The notes: a model not told the origin generated them from the letters alone. Numbered from the stretch's first letter, positions 7,530 to 17,058 are shown. The stretch is 64,000 nucleotides of DNA from Paenibacillus kyungheensis (GCF_028606985.1 NZ_CP117416.1:2270001-2334000), one strand, 5' to 3'. Numbers and translations: made by a program.

Positions 7530-9296
7530 ATGAGCTTACGTCCCAATGAATCATTTTACAACAATCCTATTATTCATGAAGATTATTCTGATCCTGATGC
7601 TATAGCAGTAGGTGATGATTTTTACATGGTTGCTTCTAGTTTTGCGCATGTTCCGGGATTACCGTTACTTCATTCTACCGATCTGGTGCATTGGAAATTG
7701 CTTCATTATATTTTGCCAGAGCTCCAATTTCTTGAAGGATCTTCTGATTATGATCTACCCAGACATGGAGAAGGCGTATGGGCACCAAGTCTTCGTTATC
7801 ACAATGGGCGCTTTTGGGTATTTTTTAGCACGCCAGATGAAGGGATATTTATGTGTTCTGCCAAAGAGCCAACTGGTCCATGGACAGCACCGCATTTATT
7901 GAAAAAAGTAAAAGGGTGGATCGATCCATGTCCATTTTGGGATGAAGATGGTCAAGCGTATCTTGTTCATGCTTTTGCTCATAGTCGTACAGGGATTCGG
8001 AGTAAGTTACAAGCATTCCGTATGAGTGCAGATGGTCGTGAACTTCAAGGGGAAGGGCAGATCATTTATGATGGCGGATTAGTGCATCCAGTTATGGAAG
8101 GGCCTAAATGGTACAAACGGGAAGGCATATATTACATATTTGCTCCTGCGGGCGGTGTCAGTCATGGTTGGCAAGTCGTGTTGCGTTCGGAGCATATTTT
8201 TGGGCCTTATGAAGATCGAATCGTACTTCAGCAAGGCAATAGTCATATCAATGGCCCTCATCAAGGAAGCTGGGTAGAAACGACAGCGGGAGAATCGTGG
8301 TTTTTACATTTTCAAGATAAATACGCTTATGGACGGATTACACATCTTCAACCGATGGAGTGGAGCGATGGGTGGCCGATTATCGGGCAATATCAACAAG
8401 GTGATACAGCAGGCGAGCCGGTGGAGACATGGCGTATGCCTGTTGTTCCTCCGTCGACAGCATCTGAAGATTCCTTGAGTTCCCGTTATTCATTGTATGA
8501 TGAACAGATTCAACTTATCAGTAGAGCGACTATGGCATTTGGATTACAGTGGCAATGGCAAGCTAATATTCAAGCAGACTGGTATGCTACCGATTATGAA
8601 CATCAAGAAATACGATTATATGCTTGTTCATTTCCTTCTCAGTTAGCAAATATGACTGATCAAGTGTTATTGTATGAAGCACCTCAATTGTTATTGCAAA
8701 AACTACCTTCGACAGATTTTACAGCAACGACTTGTCTACATGTCTATCCTCAATCTGTTACCGAACGATTCGGAATGATGTTATTTGGACGAACATATAC
8801 GTATTTAGCGATAGAGAAGAATGCAGAGCAACAATATCGATTATCGTTGATCCGAGGTTATACCCATCAAGATGAAGATGGACAAGAGCTAGAGCATCCT
8901 GTAGAACAAGAAGTGTGGCATACTATACTTGATGATCTGGAAGCCATTTCTTCACAACCCTATATGCCTAATCCTATCTATATGCGTGTATCGGTATGGT
9001 TAGAAAATGAATCAGCCCATCATTTGTCACCGATCAGTGATGCGAGGGAAGATCAGATTCCAGTCTCGATTCTGCATGCTGCTCAATCTCAGTTTAGCTA
9101 TAGTCTGGACGGTACGAATTTTGTAGATATTCCATATGTAGCATCAGTTCATCCAGGGCATTGGGTTGGTGCCAAAGTAGGGATATTTGCAGTTGATCTT
9201 AACAAAGTCAGTGAAATAGTCCAATCAACAGATCAAGATCAAGGTACGATAGGATATGCGGAGTATAGCCTTTTTGTGATAGAGCAACAGAGTTAA
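7530..9296 (+). CDS. GH43 beta-xylosidase/arabinofuranosidase with C-terminal beta-sandwich
   Basis: The 588-residue protein has no signal peptide. Residues about 10-310 form the GH43 propeller with D21 in YSDPD, D132 in GWIDPCPFWD and E190 in VMEGPKWY as catalytic triad. Residues about 330-588 form the concanavalin-like beta-sandwich typical of long bacterial beta-xylosidases, with the usual GTNF and PGHWVGAKVGIF closing motifs. It should release xylose or arabinose from imported oligosaccharides in the cytoplasm. GGAGGAAG precedes the ATG. A cre-like box 80 bp upstream suggests catabolite repression. It is monocistronic, with a strong hairpin downstream. Confidence 0.92.
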   Translation: MSLRPNESFYNNPIIHEDYSDPDAIAVGDDFYMVASSFAHVPGLPLLHSTDLVHWKLLHYILPELQFLEGSSDYDLPRHGEGVWAPSLRYHNGRFWVFFSTPDEGIFMCSAKEPTGPWTAPHLLKKVKGWIDPCPFWDEDGQAYLVHAFAHSRTGIRSKLQAFRMSADGRELQGEGQIIYDGGLVHPVMEGPKWYKREGIYYIFAPAGGVSHGWQVVLRSEHIFGPYEDRIVLQQGNSHINGPHQGSWVETTAGESWFLHFQDKYAYGRITHLQPMEWSDGWPIIGQYQQGDTAGEPVETWRMPVVPPSTASEDSLSSRYSLYDEQIQLISRATMAFGLQWQWQANIQADWYATDYEHQEIRLYACSFPSQLANMTDQVLLYEAPQLLLQKLPSTDFTATTCLHVYPQSVTERFGMMLFGRTYTYLAIEKNAEQQYRLSLIRGYTHQDEDGQELEHPVEQEVWHTILDDLEAISSQPYMPNPIYMRVSVWLENESAHHLSPISDAREDQIPVSILHAAQSQFSYSLDGTNFVDIPYVASVHPGHWVGAKVGIFAVDLNKVSEIVQSTDQDQGTIGYAEYSLFVIEQQS

Positions 9297-9347
9297 TATA
9301 ACAGATTAGTGCACGTATTATAATTTGATTGTTGCACGTTCATTATA

Positions 9348-9396
9348 GCCATACATCAGACTTCTTAGGATAAGCATAAGAAGTCTGACGTATGGC
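9348..9396. terminator. Long hairpin between convergent genes, probable terminator
   Basis: GCCATACATCAGACTTCTTA pairs almost perfectly with a downstream arm ending GTATGGC. It lies between the convergent GH43 and TIM-barrel genes and has only short T stretches on either side, so it is a probable bidirectional terminator. Confidence 0.65.
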
Positions 9397-9469
9397 TTAT
9401 TTGTGGTCTACCTTATTTGTATATATCATCGTCTGCTATTGGTATGAAGCATTAACAATCAATATCTAA

Positions 9470-10306
9470 TCAAAGAGTAGAGATATTGCGAAATACATGA
9501 TCAAATCCACGTTGGGAACGCTCCCATAATAAACTTGTCGAATCTGATGGAGATTCTGGGGTTAGAATTTCTTGCGTGACCACGCCTGTATAGCCGATAT
9601 CTTGCAAAGCTTGTAGAAAAGCAGGCAGATCAATCACACCTTCAGCAGGATATAATCGATCATTATCGAGAACTTGATCAAGTGGTACGTCTTTGGCATC
9701 ATTAATATGCACATGGACAATCTGCTCTGCGCGTAATTGACGAATATCATCTGCTGTAAATTCAGTGGTATAGCAATGATAAGCATCGACCAGCAAGCCA
9801 ACATTACTACGATCGATCCCATCAATCATTGTCAGTGTATCTGCAACCGTATGAATAAAGGGATGCTTCCACGCAGTACGCAAATGATGCGGGCCTACAA
9901 ATTCCAGTCCCAGTCTTATACCGTAAGCATCTAAGATCGAGGCAATCTGGCGCAGACGTACAATACTTTGTGCCATGTAGGTAGCAGGCAATTCATCTGT
10001 TGCAGGTAAAATATATGTACAACAAGATTTACATCCAAGGAAAGAAGCATGATAAGCGGTGACAGCAAGTGATGTTAATTGTTCACGAAAAATAGCATCA
10101 GTCTGACGCCACTCTACAGGTAGACCGATAGAGCCTACGATAACATGGTGATCTTCCAGCAATCGACGTGTTCCTTCCAGACCATGATCAGCAATCAGTA
10201 TATCTGTATTGATATCTACAGCGCCGAATCCATACTTACGAGCAGAACGTACTAATTCCTCTGTTGAAATAGAACCTAATCCAGCCTGACTTATTCCTTT
10301 AATCAT
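9470..10306 (-). CDS. Sugar phosphate isomerase/epimerase-like TIM-barrel protein
   Basis: The 278-residue protein belongs to the xylose isomerase-like TIM-barrel family (AP endonuclease 2 fold; relatives include IolE, IolI and hydroxypyruvate isomerase). Metal-binding positions appear in LGLEFVGPHH, LLVDAYHCY, HVHINDAKD and VVTQEIL. Such enzymes isomerise or epimerise free sugars, keto acids or inositol derivatives; the exact substrate cannot be deduced. GGAGATG lies before the ATG. It stands alone between the GH43 gene and a PLD-like lipoprotein, so a role in sugar catabolism is an inference from context only. Confidence 0.82.
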   Translation of the reverse strand: MIKGISQAGLGSISTEELVRSARKYGFGAVDINTDILIADHGLEGTRRLLEDHHVIVGSIGLPVEWRQTDAIFREQLTSLAVTAYHASFLGCKSCCTYILPATDELPATYMAQSIVRLRQIASILDAYGIRLGLEFVGPHHLRTAWKHPFIHTVADTLTMIDGIDRSNVGLLVDAYHCYTTEFTADDIRQLRAEQIVHVHINDAKDVPLDQVLDNDRLYPAEGVIDLPAFLQALQDIGYTGVVTQEILTPESPSDSTSLLWERSQRGFDHVFRNISTL

Positions 10307-10572
10307 TGTATGATCATCTCCAAATTGTACAGGATGGTTATACTATTCGTGTTGTAGAGAGTGAACTCCTGTATGATATCCAGATTATAGGATATATTCT
10401 GGTGCAATTTTGATTACAAAGATCATTCGTTTATAATAAAATGTATTGATTTGTTGGCAAATTGCAGTAAAAGCAGTCTCCTTGGTGCCAATCATAACAA
10501 TACGCTCACAAATACAATGATAGGGATGAGCATAGAACGAATTTGTTTTACAAAGAAAGGATTTTGCAAATT

Positions 10573-11247
10573 ATGACTATATTACGTCGCAAATTCTGTC
10601 TGATAGGTATTCTTTTGACGAGTACAATGTGGATAGTAAGCGCATGTTCCAATACGTCAAAAACGATCTCTCCTGAAGTCTATTCTGTTCCAATACATGA
10701 GAACTCCGGTTATGTCTCTTCTACAAATATGGAATCTTCTCCATCGGCTTCTACAGATGCCAAAGCAAAAGCAGGCACAACGATTGATTATGTATTTACT
10801 TCGGAAGGGCAGAAGCCCGATCAGTTGATTATAAATCTGATCAATCAATCACAAGCTACGTTGGATGTAGCGATTTATAATTTGTCACGTGAATCGATTA
10901 TTCAAGCATTAGTGGAAGCGCAAAAGCGTGGTGTACAAGTGCATATTTTGACAGACAAAACAAAAGTAGAAAAAAAATCTCAGATCAAAGCGTTACAAGC
11001 CTTAGTGGATGCAGGAGCAGTGATCAAAATCAATACATTTGAAGGCAAAATGCATGAAAAAATGCTAATTGCTGATCGTAAAATAGCAACAGTAGGATCA
11101 TTTAATTATACAGATGAATCGAGCGAAGAAAATGATGAAGTATTAGTAGCTATCCATGATACTAATCTAGCAGAGCAATGGGTTACCATTTTCAATAATA
11201 TGTGGAATGATGATAAACGATATCAGATATGGACAGCGGATAAGTAA
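10573..11247 (+). CDS. Phospholipase D-family lipoprotein (single HKD motif)
   Basis: The 224-residue product starts with a lipoprotein signal (about residues 1-25, lipobox IVSAC with C25), then a low-complexity Ser/Thr linker and a PLD domain at about 75-220. The catalytic HxK(x)4D motif is HEKMLIAD, followed by GSFN. A single HKD copy is typical of the Nuc/PLD-endonuclease branch, which works as a dimer. It probably acts outside the membrane on nucleic acid or phospholipid. The ATG at 10573 is chosen because GAAAGGA lies 11 bases upstream and the lipoprotein signal then starts normally; a TTG at 10543 would add 10 residues. Confidence 0.8.
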   Translation: MTILRRKFCLIGILLTSTMWIVSACSNTSKTISPEVYSVPIHENSGYVSSTNMESSPSASTDAKAKAGTTIDYVFTSEGQKPDQLIINLINQSQATLDVAIYNLSRESIIQALVEAQKRGVQVHILTDKTKVEKKSQIKALQALVDAGAVIKINTFEGKMHEKMLIADRKIATVGSFNYTDESSEENDEVLVAIHDTNLAEQWVTIFNNMWNDDKRYQIWTADK

Positions 11248-11426
11248 GATTTATCAATCGGGAACTGATTGTTAATTTATTTTAAATAGATCTATGTATG
11301 ATAGTGAGTATCACCATACTATTGAAAATTTTAATATTCCTTTTATTGTATATTTGACTTAAAAAATGGTTTTTACTACAATAAGAAAATATACTTCCTG
11401 TGTGGGGAGTATATTTTTATTCATTT

Positions 11427-11442
11427 TTGTAAGCGTATACAA
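11427..11442 (+). promoter_or_regulatory. cre site upstream of the secreted GH43 gene
   Basis: TTGTAAGCGTATACAA is a full match to the cre consensus WTGNAARCGNWWWCAW. It ends 20 bp before the start codon and so overlaps the leader, where CcpA would block transcription. Confidence 0.68.
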
Positions 11443-11461
11443 AATAAAAGGAGGTAACGTT

Positions 11462-12691
11462 ATGAATCTATGGTCTACAAGGAAAAAATGGGTACCCCTT
11501 GTCTGCGGGTCAGTATTATTGTCTTCACTCATCATGCCTGTACAGATGTCCTCGGCGGCAACTTCTAGTACTCCATCAGAAATGAATATAGCTGCCAATA
11601 CGTCATTTACGCCCGGTGCAGTCTGGAATGATACCAGCGGTGTACCTATTCAGGCACATGGTGGAGGCGTACTGTATAACCAGCAAGATCAGACTTACTA
11701 CTGGTATGGAGAAGATAAAACAAATGGATATTTACCTGCTCGCGGTGTTCATGTGTATGCTTCCAAAGACCTTTACAATTGGGAGGATAAAGGGCTAGCT
11801 TTGACAGCCATTGAATCGGAAGATGATTTTACAAATGATCCATTGATTTCTAAGCTATATGCTGGACGTAAAGATACTGCTAACATACTTAACGATATTG
11901 GAACAAACCGAATTATAGAACGCCCTAAAGTAATTTATAATGAGAAAACTGGTAAATATGTAATGTGGATGCATACTGACGGGCCAAGTGCTACATCGAC
12001 AGCGAACTATGCCAAAGCTCAAGCGGGGTATGCATTATCTGATTCACCTACAGGGCCTTTTGTCTATGGAGAAGGGCATCGTATGGATCGAGCTCCCAAA
12101 GATGCAGAATATAACGGACAACCGGATCAACCCGGTATGGCAAGAGATATGACTCTTTTTAAAGATGATGATGGAACAGCATATCTCGTCTATTCCAGTG
12201 AAGAGAATTTGACGATATATATTTCCAAATTAAATGATTCCTATACTGATATCACCGGCTGGCATAAAGAAGGCAACGTAGAGCGTGATCAAGAGTATCA
12301 AGCTGTATATGGTGAAGACTATGTACGTGTATTTCCGGGAGCACAACGTGAAGCACCTGCTATGTTCAAGCATAATGGCAAATATTATATGGTGACATCA
12401 GGAGCAACAGGATGGGACCCGAATGTGGCTAAGTATACAGTAGCAGATCATATTTTTGGCCCATGGGCACCTTTGAAAAATTTTGCACCTGCGAGTCAGA
12501 CTACATTTGATTCTCAAAGTACACACATTCTTCCGGTAGAAGGAGCACCCAGTACATTTATTTATATGGGAGATCGCTGGAAAAAAGATAATCTCAAAGA
12601 CTCACGTTATATCTGGTTACCGATAGAGATTGCTGATGATGGATCTATCGTACTCAACTGGCGTGATCAGTGGACATTAAACGATAAATAA
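11462..12691 (+). CDS. Secreted GH43-like glycosidase, galactanase (GH43_24) type
   Basis: The 409-residue protein has a signal peptide (charged start, hydrophobic core, cleavage near SSAA at about 32). The propeller has the features of the exo-beta-1,3-galactanase-like branch: IQAHGGGVLYN, YYWYGEDKTNG, ERPKVIYN (E153), ARDMTLFKDDDGTAYLVYSSE (D229) and REAPAMFKHNGKYY (E297). Members of this branch lack the usual GH43 aspartate base. It likely trims arabinogalactan side chains outside the cell. The ATG at 11462 is chosen for the AAAGGAGG 9 bases before it and the proper signal peptide; the open frame extends further upstream without a ribosome site. No carbohydrate-binding module is attached. 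Confidence 0.82.
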   Translation: MNLWSTRKKWVPLVCGSVLLSSLIMPVQMSSAATSSTPSEMNIAANTSFTPGAVWNDTSGVPIQAHGGGVLYNQQDQTYYWYGEDKTNGYLPARGVHVYASKDLYNWEDKGLALTAIESEDDFTNDPLISKLYAGRKDTANILNDIGTNRIIERPKVIYNEKTGKYVMWMHTDGPSATSTANYAKAQAGYALSDSPTGPFVYGEGHRMDRAPKDAEYNGQPDQPGMARDMTLFKDDDGTAYLVYSSEENLTIYISKLNDSYTDITGWHKEGNVERDQEYQAVYGEDYVRVFPGAQREAPAMFKHNGKYYMVTSGATGWDPNVAKYTVADHIFGPWAPLKNFAPASQTTFDSQSTHILPVEGAPSTFIYMGDRWKKDNLKDSRYIWLPIEIADDGSIVLNWRDQWTLNDK

Positions 12692-12803
12692 CGGTGTATA
12701 GTTAGCTATGATTTACATCTATTTCACATGATTCGTTATCGCCTTTAATCTTAGAAGAGTAGGATAAACATAAGCTCTTATTACAGAAAGAAGGCGATCA
12801 ATC

Positions 12804-13304
12804 ATGATTAGTCAGATGCTGAAGCCCTTACTGAGACAAGTTAAGAAATATGAAGTCACTCCTATGCAGACAGTTACTATGCCTGAACCGCCTCATGAAC
12901 CTGAAGAGACATTGACCCTGACCGATCTTCTTCGTAGTGCTCCTCATGTTACAACCAAGCAGACATGTGAACAGACATTGAAAGTTATGTTCAGTTATCC
13001 AGAAGCTGAAAGTATTGTTGTATGCGATAAGCTACATCGTCCGGTAGGGTTGGTGATGTGCGGTCGTTTTTTCTTTCGAGTTAATGGACGTGCAGGAATG
13101 GACGGATTCTATATGCAGCGTGTAGTCAAATTAATGACTCAAAAACCTCTTATCGTGGATGTGAGAGCTACTGTAAGTGATGTGCAACAGCAAGCAGAAC
13201 AACGTGCTGAATATTTCCGCAATGATAGTATTATTGTTACGGAGCAAGAACGTGTATTAGGTATTATTACAGCGACTGATCTACGCCACGGATATCGAAG
13301 TTAA
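12804..13304 (+). CDS. CBS-domain protein
   Basis: The 166-residue protein carries a paired CBS domain: residues about 45-90 (TCEQTLKVMFSYPEAESIVVCDKLHRPVG region) and about 105-165 (LIVDVRATVSDV... SIIVTEQERVLGIITATDL). CBS pairs bind adenine nucleotides and regulate partner proteins. No catalytic domain is attached, so it may be a free regulatory module similar to the N-terminal part of some GGDEF proteins. AGAAGG precedes the ATG. A single gene between the GH43 gene and the acetyltransferase cluster. Confidence 0.78.
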   Translation: MISQMLKPLLRQVKKYEVTPMQTVTMPEPPHEPEETLTLTDLLRSAPHVTTKQTCEQTLKVMFSYPEAESIVVCDKLHRPVGLVMCGRFFFRVNGRAGMDGFYMQRVVKLMTQKPLIVDVRATVSDVQQQAEQRAEYFRNDSIIVTEQERVLGIITATDLRHGYRS

Positions 13305-13349
13305 CAAAGAGCAGTTCTTATTATTTCATTCTTATTATAATGTTAATGA

Positions 13350-13376
13350 AAGCTGTCCTAAAGGGCGGTTTTTTTG
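13350..13376 (+). terminator. Terminator after the CBS gene
   Basis: AGCTGTCC can pair with GGGCGGTT using G-U pairs around a TAAA loop, followed by a run of seven or eight T. Confidence 0.6.
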
Positions 13377-13466
13377 TATATTATTATTCAAGATTTGGTA
13401 ATCACGCTTGAAGCACATATATGGTAAAATACATATAACCTATTTCAATCAAAGGAGCAGATACAT

Positions 13467-14018
13467 ATGAAAATTGAAGATATTTTTGGAGAACTGCCTG
13501 TATTGGAAACGGAAAGAATGATTTTGCGTCCGATTACGATGGATGATGTAGAAGACATGTATGCTTATGCTTCCGATCCAGAAGTCACTCGCTATGTCAC
13601 ATGGCACGCTCATCAATCGATAGAAGAAACGAAACAATTTATTTCATTTTTGCTAGGGAAATATGCAGAAGGTGCTGTTTCTCAATGGGGTATTGAACAT
13701 AAAGAATCCGGTCGCTTAATCGGGACAATGGGATTTATTAATTGGAACACCAAGCATTTCAAAGCAGAAGTAGGGTATGCGCTTTCCAGAGAATTTTGGA
13801 ATCGCGGGTACACTTCGGAAGCGATGGAAGCCATTCTTGACTTTGGCTGGAATCAGATGAAGTTGGTACGCATTGAAGCACGTTGTATGCCTGATAATAT
13901 CAATTCTGCTCGTGTGATGGAGAAGGTTGGTATGAAGTATGAAGGCTTAATGCGCAAAAACTTATATGTCAAAGGTAGATTTCACGATGCCAAAATCTAT
14001 GCTATTGTTGCTGATTAA
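13467..14018 (+). CDS. GNAT acetyltransferase, RimJ/RimL type
   Basis: The 183-residue protein is a full GNAT domain of the RimJ/RimL class: TERMILRPITMDDVEDMYAYASDPEV at the start, IGTMGFINW, the acetyl-CoA loop region REFWNRGYTSEAMEAIL and the closing DNINSARVMEKVGMKYEGLMR. Such enzymes acetylate N-terminal amines of ribosomal proteins or small amines; the substrate here is unknown. AAAGGAG precedes the ATG. It is first of three consecutive acetyltransferase genes in the same direction, 30 bp before the next. Confidence 0.87.
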   Translation: MKIEDIFGELPVLETERMILRPITMDDVEDMYAYASDPEVTRYVTWHAHQSIEETKQFISFLLGKYAEGAVSQWGIEHKESGRLIGTMGFINWNTKHFKAEVGYALSREFWNRGYTSEAMEAILDFGWNQMKLVRIEARCMPDNINSARVMEKVGMKYEGLMRKNLYVKGRFHDAKIYAIVAD

Positions 14019-14048
14019 TACGCTTACCTGATCAAAGGAGTTTGTTCT

Positions 14049-14549
14049 ATGACTATTTCTACTACAGTAGAATTAACATTATATCGTCCTGAATATCTTG
14101 CAGACCTGACTCAATTTCATTTGCCAGAAGAACAACTTCAATTTACAGCTTTACCTGTCGATTCATTAGAAGAAGCGCTGACTGATCCTCAGCGTTATCC
14201 GATAGTGATTATGGCTGAACGTAAAGTGGTTGGTTTTTTTGTGTTGCATACAGGACAGGGCATTTTGGATTACGATGATTATACAGATACTCCACTTGCA
14301 GAAGTGATGCTGATTCGAGCACTATTGATCGATTCTCGATATCAAGGTAAAGGGTATGCCAGACAAGCGATGGAGTTATTACCAGCATGGGTTAGATACC
14401 ATTTTCCATTTATCCATGAGTTATTACTAGCAGTCAATGAACGTAATCTCGCTGCGCAACATACTTATACGGTTGCAGGTTTTAAAGATTTGGGTCATCG
14501 TCCTATAGGATTAGCAGGCTCTCAACGAATAATGCATTATTTTTTGTAA
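14049..14549 (+). CDS. GNAT acetyltransferase
   Basis: The 166-residue protein shows the GNAT core: VVGFFVLHTGQ, LIRALLIDSRYQGKGYARQAMELL (the Q-x-x-G-x-G/A acetyl-CoA loop) and NERNLAAQHTYTVAGFKDLGHR. The family resembles small amine or antibiotic acetyltransferases, but the substrate cannot be read. The gene starts after AAAGGAG and its stop lies 18 bp before the next start, so the three acetyltransferases are probably cotranscribed. Confidence 0.84.
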   Translation: MTISTTVELTLYRPEYLADLTQFHLPEEQLQFTALPVDSLEEALTDPQRYPIVIMAERKVVGFFVLHTGQGILDYDDYTDTPLAEVMLIRALLIDSRYQGKGYARQAMELLPAWVRYHFPFIHELLLAVNERNLAAQHTYTVAGFKDLGHRPIGLAGSQRIMHYFL

Positions 14550-14567
14550 ATGGAGGCGTACGTTAAT

Positions 14568-15104
14568 ATGAGTGTCGTTCGATTTGAACCGATCGAAGAA
14601 CAGCATTTGCCTGAAGTGCTGTCGATTTATAATCATTATGTAGAACATACAACAGTCTCTTTTCACACAGAGACGTTATCACTAGAACAGATGCGCGCAC
14701 AGATTATGAATGTACCTGCTCATTACAAATCATATGTGATTATAGATGAATCGTCTTCAGATACCGAATCGGCGTCTTCTTTATCTAGCTCCGGTATTGC
14801 TGGATACATACTGATGACTCAACACAAAAATAAGCAAGCATATGATGTGACCGCAGAAGTTACTGTATATCTCAAGCCCGGACAGACAGGACGAGGATTA
14901 GGTGGCAAATCTCTTTCTTTTCTCGAACAAGCCGGTATCGACAGTGGATTTCATGTACTGATTGCGACAGTTTGTACCGAAAATGTAAACAGCATCGCTT
15001 TATTTGAACGTTATGGTTATGAGAAATGTGCACATTTTCGTGAAGTCGGTTATAAATTCGGTCGTCGTCTCGATATTGCAAGTTACCAGAAAATTATCGG
15101 TTGA
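14568..15104 (+). CDS. GNAT acetyltransferase, phosphinothricin/methionine-sulfoximine acetyltransferase-like
   Basis: The 178-residue protein resembles the PAT/MddA subfamily: IYNHYVEHTTVSFHTE near the start, an AEVTVYLKPGQTGRGLGGKSL acetyl-CoA loop and the ENVNSIALFERYGYEKCAHFREVGYKFGRRLD signature. That family N-acetylates phosphinothricin, methionine sulfoximine or related amino acids; this copy has a Ser-rich insertion at about 55-75. The ATG at 14568 is chosen since GGAGG lies 11 bases upstream; an in-frame ATG at 14550 follows directly on the previous stop but lacks its own site. Confidence 0.84.
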   Translation: MSVVRFEPIEEQHLPEVLSIYNHYVEHTTVSFHTETLSLEQMRAQIMNVPAHYKSYVIIDESSSDTESASSLSSSGIAGYILMTQHKNKQAYDVTAEVTVYLKPGQTGRGLGGKSLSFLEQAGIDSGFHVLIATVCTENVNSIALFERYGYEKCAHFREVGYKFGRRLDIASYQKIIG

Positions 15105-15162
15105 TTATAGTGGGAAAGAACAATAAAAGCATTAATTACATTTGAATAGTATAGTGATAATG

Positions 15163-15195
15163 AAAGTACCTGCTAGATTGAGGTACTTTTATTAT
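15163..15195 (+). terminator. Terminator after the acetyltransferase cluster
   Basis: AAAGTACC pairs with GGTACTTT around an 11-nt loop, followed by TATTATA. A moderate terminator 60 bp after the last GNAT gene. Confidence 0.7.
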
Positions 15196-15240
15196 ACCCT
15201 GTAGTCCTTAACTTATAGTCCTAAAATGAAAGGAATGTAG

Positions 15241-17058
15241 ATGATGTTTTTGAAAAAGCAAAACGTACACAAACAGGGGCAACAGTATACTTATTATCGT
15301 ATTGTAGAATCTTATCGAGACGAACAAGGCAAAAATAAACATCGTACTGTTAAATACATAGGCAGATTGTCAGATGAAGAAGTGGTTACGATCACCCGTC
15401 AATTAAAAGAAAATGCATATCCATTTGTAGAAGGAAATAGACTATCCCATCAGGAGAACAAGCAACAGACTCATATGTTATCGAGCCAAGTATGGGTTCC
15501 TTTATCATTGACGATTATGACTTATTTACCAGCACATCTTAAAGAATGGATGGTAGCTGAACACGATACTCTTATTATTGTAAAAGAAGGACAAGCAGAA
15601 GCACAGATTCAAGGTAGTCGCTTACCGATCCATGCCAATCAAGTTTTATTTTGCCCTGCTGGAAGTGGTGTCTTTCTGTATAATGTGTCTTCTCAACCGC
15701 TGCAAGTGTTCAAATTAATATTTACATCTCATGATCCCAGTTCTTCTAGCTGGTCTACTATGCATCTACCTTCTATTATTGCGACACATTCGCCTTTGGA
15801 AATTCAGCGATTATGCAAAGAATGGTTAGAGCTGACCGAGTATTCAAAAGAAATGACTGTAGAAAAACAGATCTATAGTCAGTTATTATTTTACCAATTG
15901 CTACATCTGATATGGAACGATCAGTCAGTCGCTACTGAAGCCAGTCATCTGACACTGATCGAACAAGCTGTTCATTATGTAAAAACGCATTATCGTGAAG
16001 AGATTCGTCGTGATGTTATCGCTGCTCAATTAGGAATTACACCTGAACATTTTTCAAGAATATTTCGTAAGTATAAAGGTTGTTCTTTTACCGAGTATGT
16101 ATACCGCTTACGTATGAATATAGCTAAAAAAGATTTGCAGTATTCTAGTGCAAGTATCAGTGAAATTGCCAAGCGTAATGGATACCCGGATGAGCATTAT
16201 TTTAGTCGGCGGTTCAAACGATTATTTGCTTTATCACCCAAGCAGTATCAATCTGCTAAAAAGCAGTATGCTGCATGGAATTATCCTTTTACAGCCATGT
16301 TATTGCATCTGAATATCGTTCCTCAAGCAGGTTACCTTGAATCATGGAAATGGGACATTTATCATCGTAAACTTGATCTCAGTACTATGAATATTCTGCA
16401 TACTGATCTAGATCAATCGATCCAGCTTATGAATATGTTACAGCCTGATCTTGTATTTGCTTATCAAGACAATGCAGGTAAAGAAATGCTTGAGGAATAT
16501 GTACCTTTACAAACGATTCGAATTGACGATTATGATTGGAAGCAACAATGGCTATGGTTAGCTGAACAAGTAGGAAAAGTAGAGCAAGCAGAGCAGTGGT
16601 TGTATGATTGGAATGATCAAGTAGAGCAAGCGAAAACATATTTAGCAAGCCATATTCCATCTGATCAGACTGTAGGTATTTACAAAATTGTCTCTGAAAA
16701 AATATATGTATATGGGGATCAGCGAAGTATGGGCGGGCCCCTTATTTATCGAGAGTTAGGTCATCAGCCACCTTCAATCGTACAAGAACGTATTATCGAT
16801 CAGCATATCATTTGTCAGCATATTGAAAGTTCGGAACTGAATGAGTATGCAGCCGATCATATGATTGTGATTCATTATCCGATAGAAGGGGAAACGGCTG
16901 CGCTGATCGAACCTGTCATACAATCAGCAGCATGGTCTCAATTACCAGCTGTACAGAACAAGCAAGTGTATATGATGGATCGTAATATTTTTTATGGATT
17001 TGATCCTTGTTCACTGGAAGCTCAATTACAGTTATGGTTACAACAGTTCCCATCATGA
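15241..17058 (+). CDS. Btr-like AraC regulator fused to a siderophore-binding domain, with unusual N-terminus
   Basis: The 605-residue protein has four parts. Residues 1-60 (YYRIVESYRDEQG...HRTVKYIGRLSDEEV) look like the N-terminus of IS1634/IS4-type transposases. Residues about 85-170 are cupin-like. Residues about 240-340 form two AraC helix-turn-helices (IAAQLGITPEHFSRIFRKYKG; ISEIAKRNGYPDEHYFSRRFKR). Residues about 365-605 resemble a FecB/FeuA-type substrate-binding protein. In Bacillus, Btr of this layout senses bacillibactin and activates feuABC. Here a siderophore-binding lipoprotein gene follows. AAAGGAA precedes the ATG, so the transposase-like part seems translated. Confidence 0.85.
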   Translation: MMFLKKQNVHKQGQQYTYYRIVESYRDEQGKNKHRTVKYIGRLSDEEVVTITRQLKENAYPFVEGNRLSHQENKQQTHMLSSQVWVPLSLTIMTYLPAHLKEWMVAEHDTLIIVKEGQAEAQIQGSRLPIHANQVLFCPAGSGVFLYNVSSQPLQVFKLIFTSHDPSSSSWSTMHLPSIIATHSPLEIQRLCKEWLELTEYSKEMTVEKQIYSQLLFYQLLHLIWNDQSVATEASHLTLIEQAVHYVKTHYREEIRRDVIAAQLGITPEHFSRIFRKYKGCSFTEYVYRLRMNIAKKDLQYSSASISEIAKRNGYPDEHYFSRRFKRLFALSPKQYQSAKKQYAAWNYPFTAMLLHLNIVPQAGYLESWKWDIYHRKLDLSTMNILHTDLDQSIQLMNMLQPDLVFAYQDNAGKEMLEEYVPLQTIRIDDYDWKQQWLWLAEQVGKVEQAEQWLYDWNDQVEQAKTYLASHIPSDQTVGIYKIVSEKIYVYGDQRSMGGPLIYRELGHQPPSIVQERIIDQHIICQHIESSELNEYAADHMIVIHYPIEGETAALIEPVIQSAAWSQLPAVQNKQVYMMDRNIFYGFDPCSLEAQLQLWLQQFPS

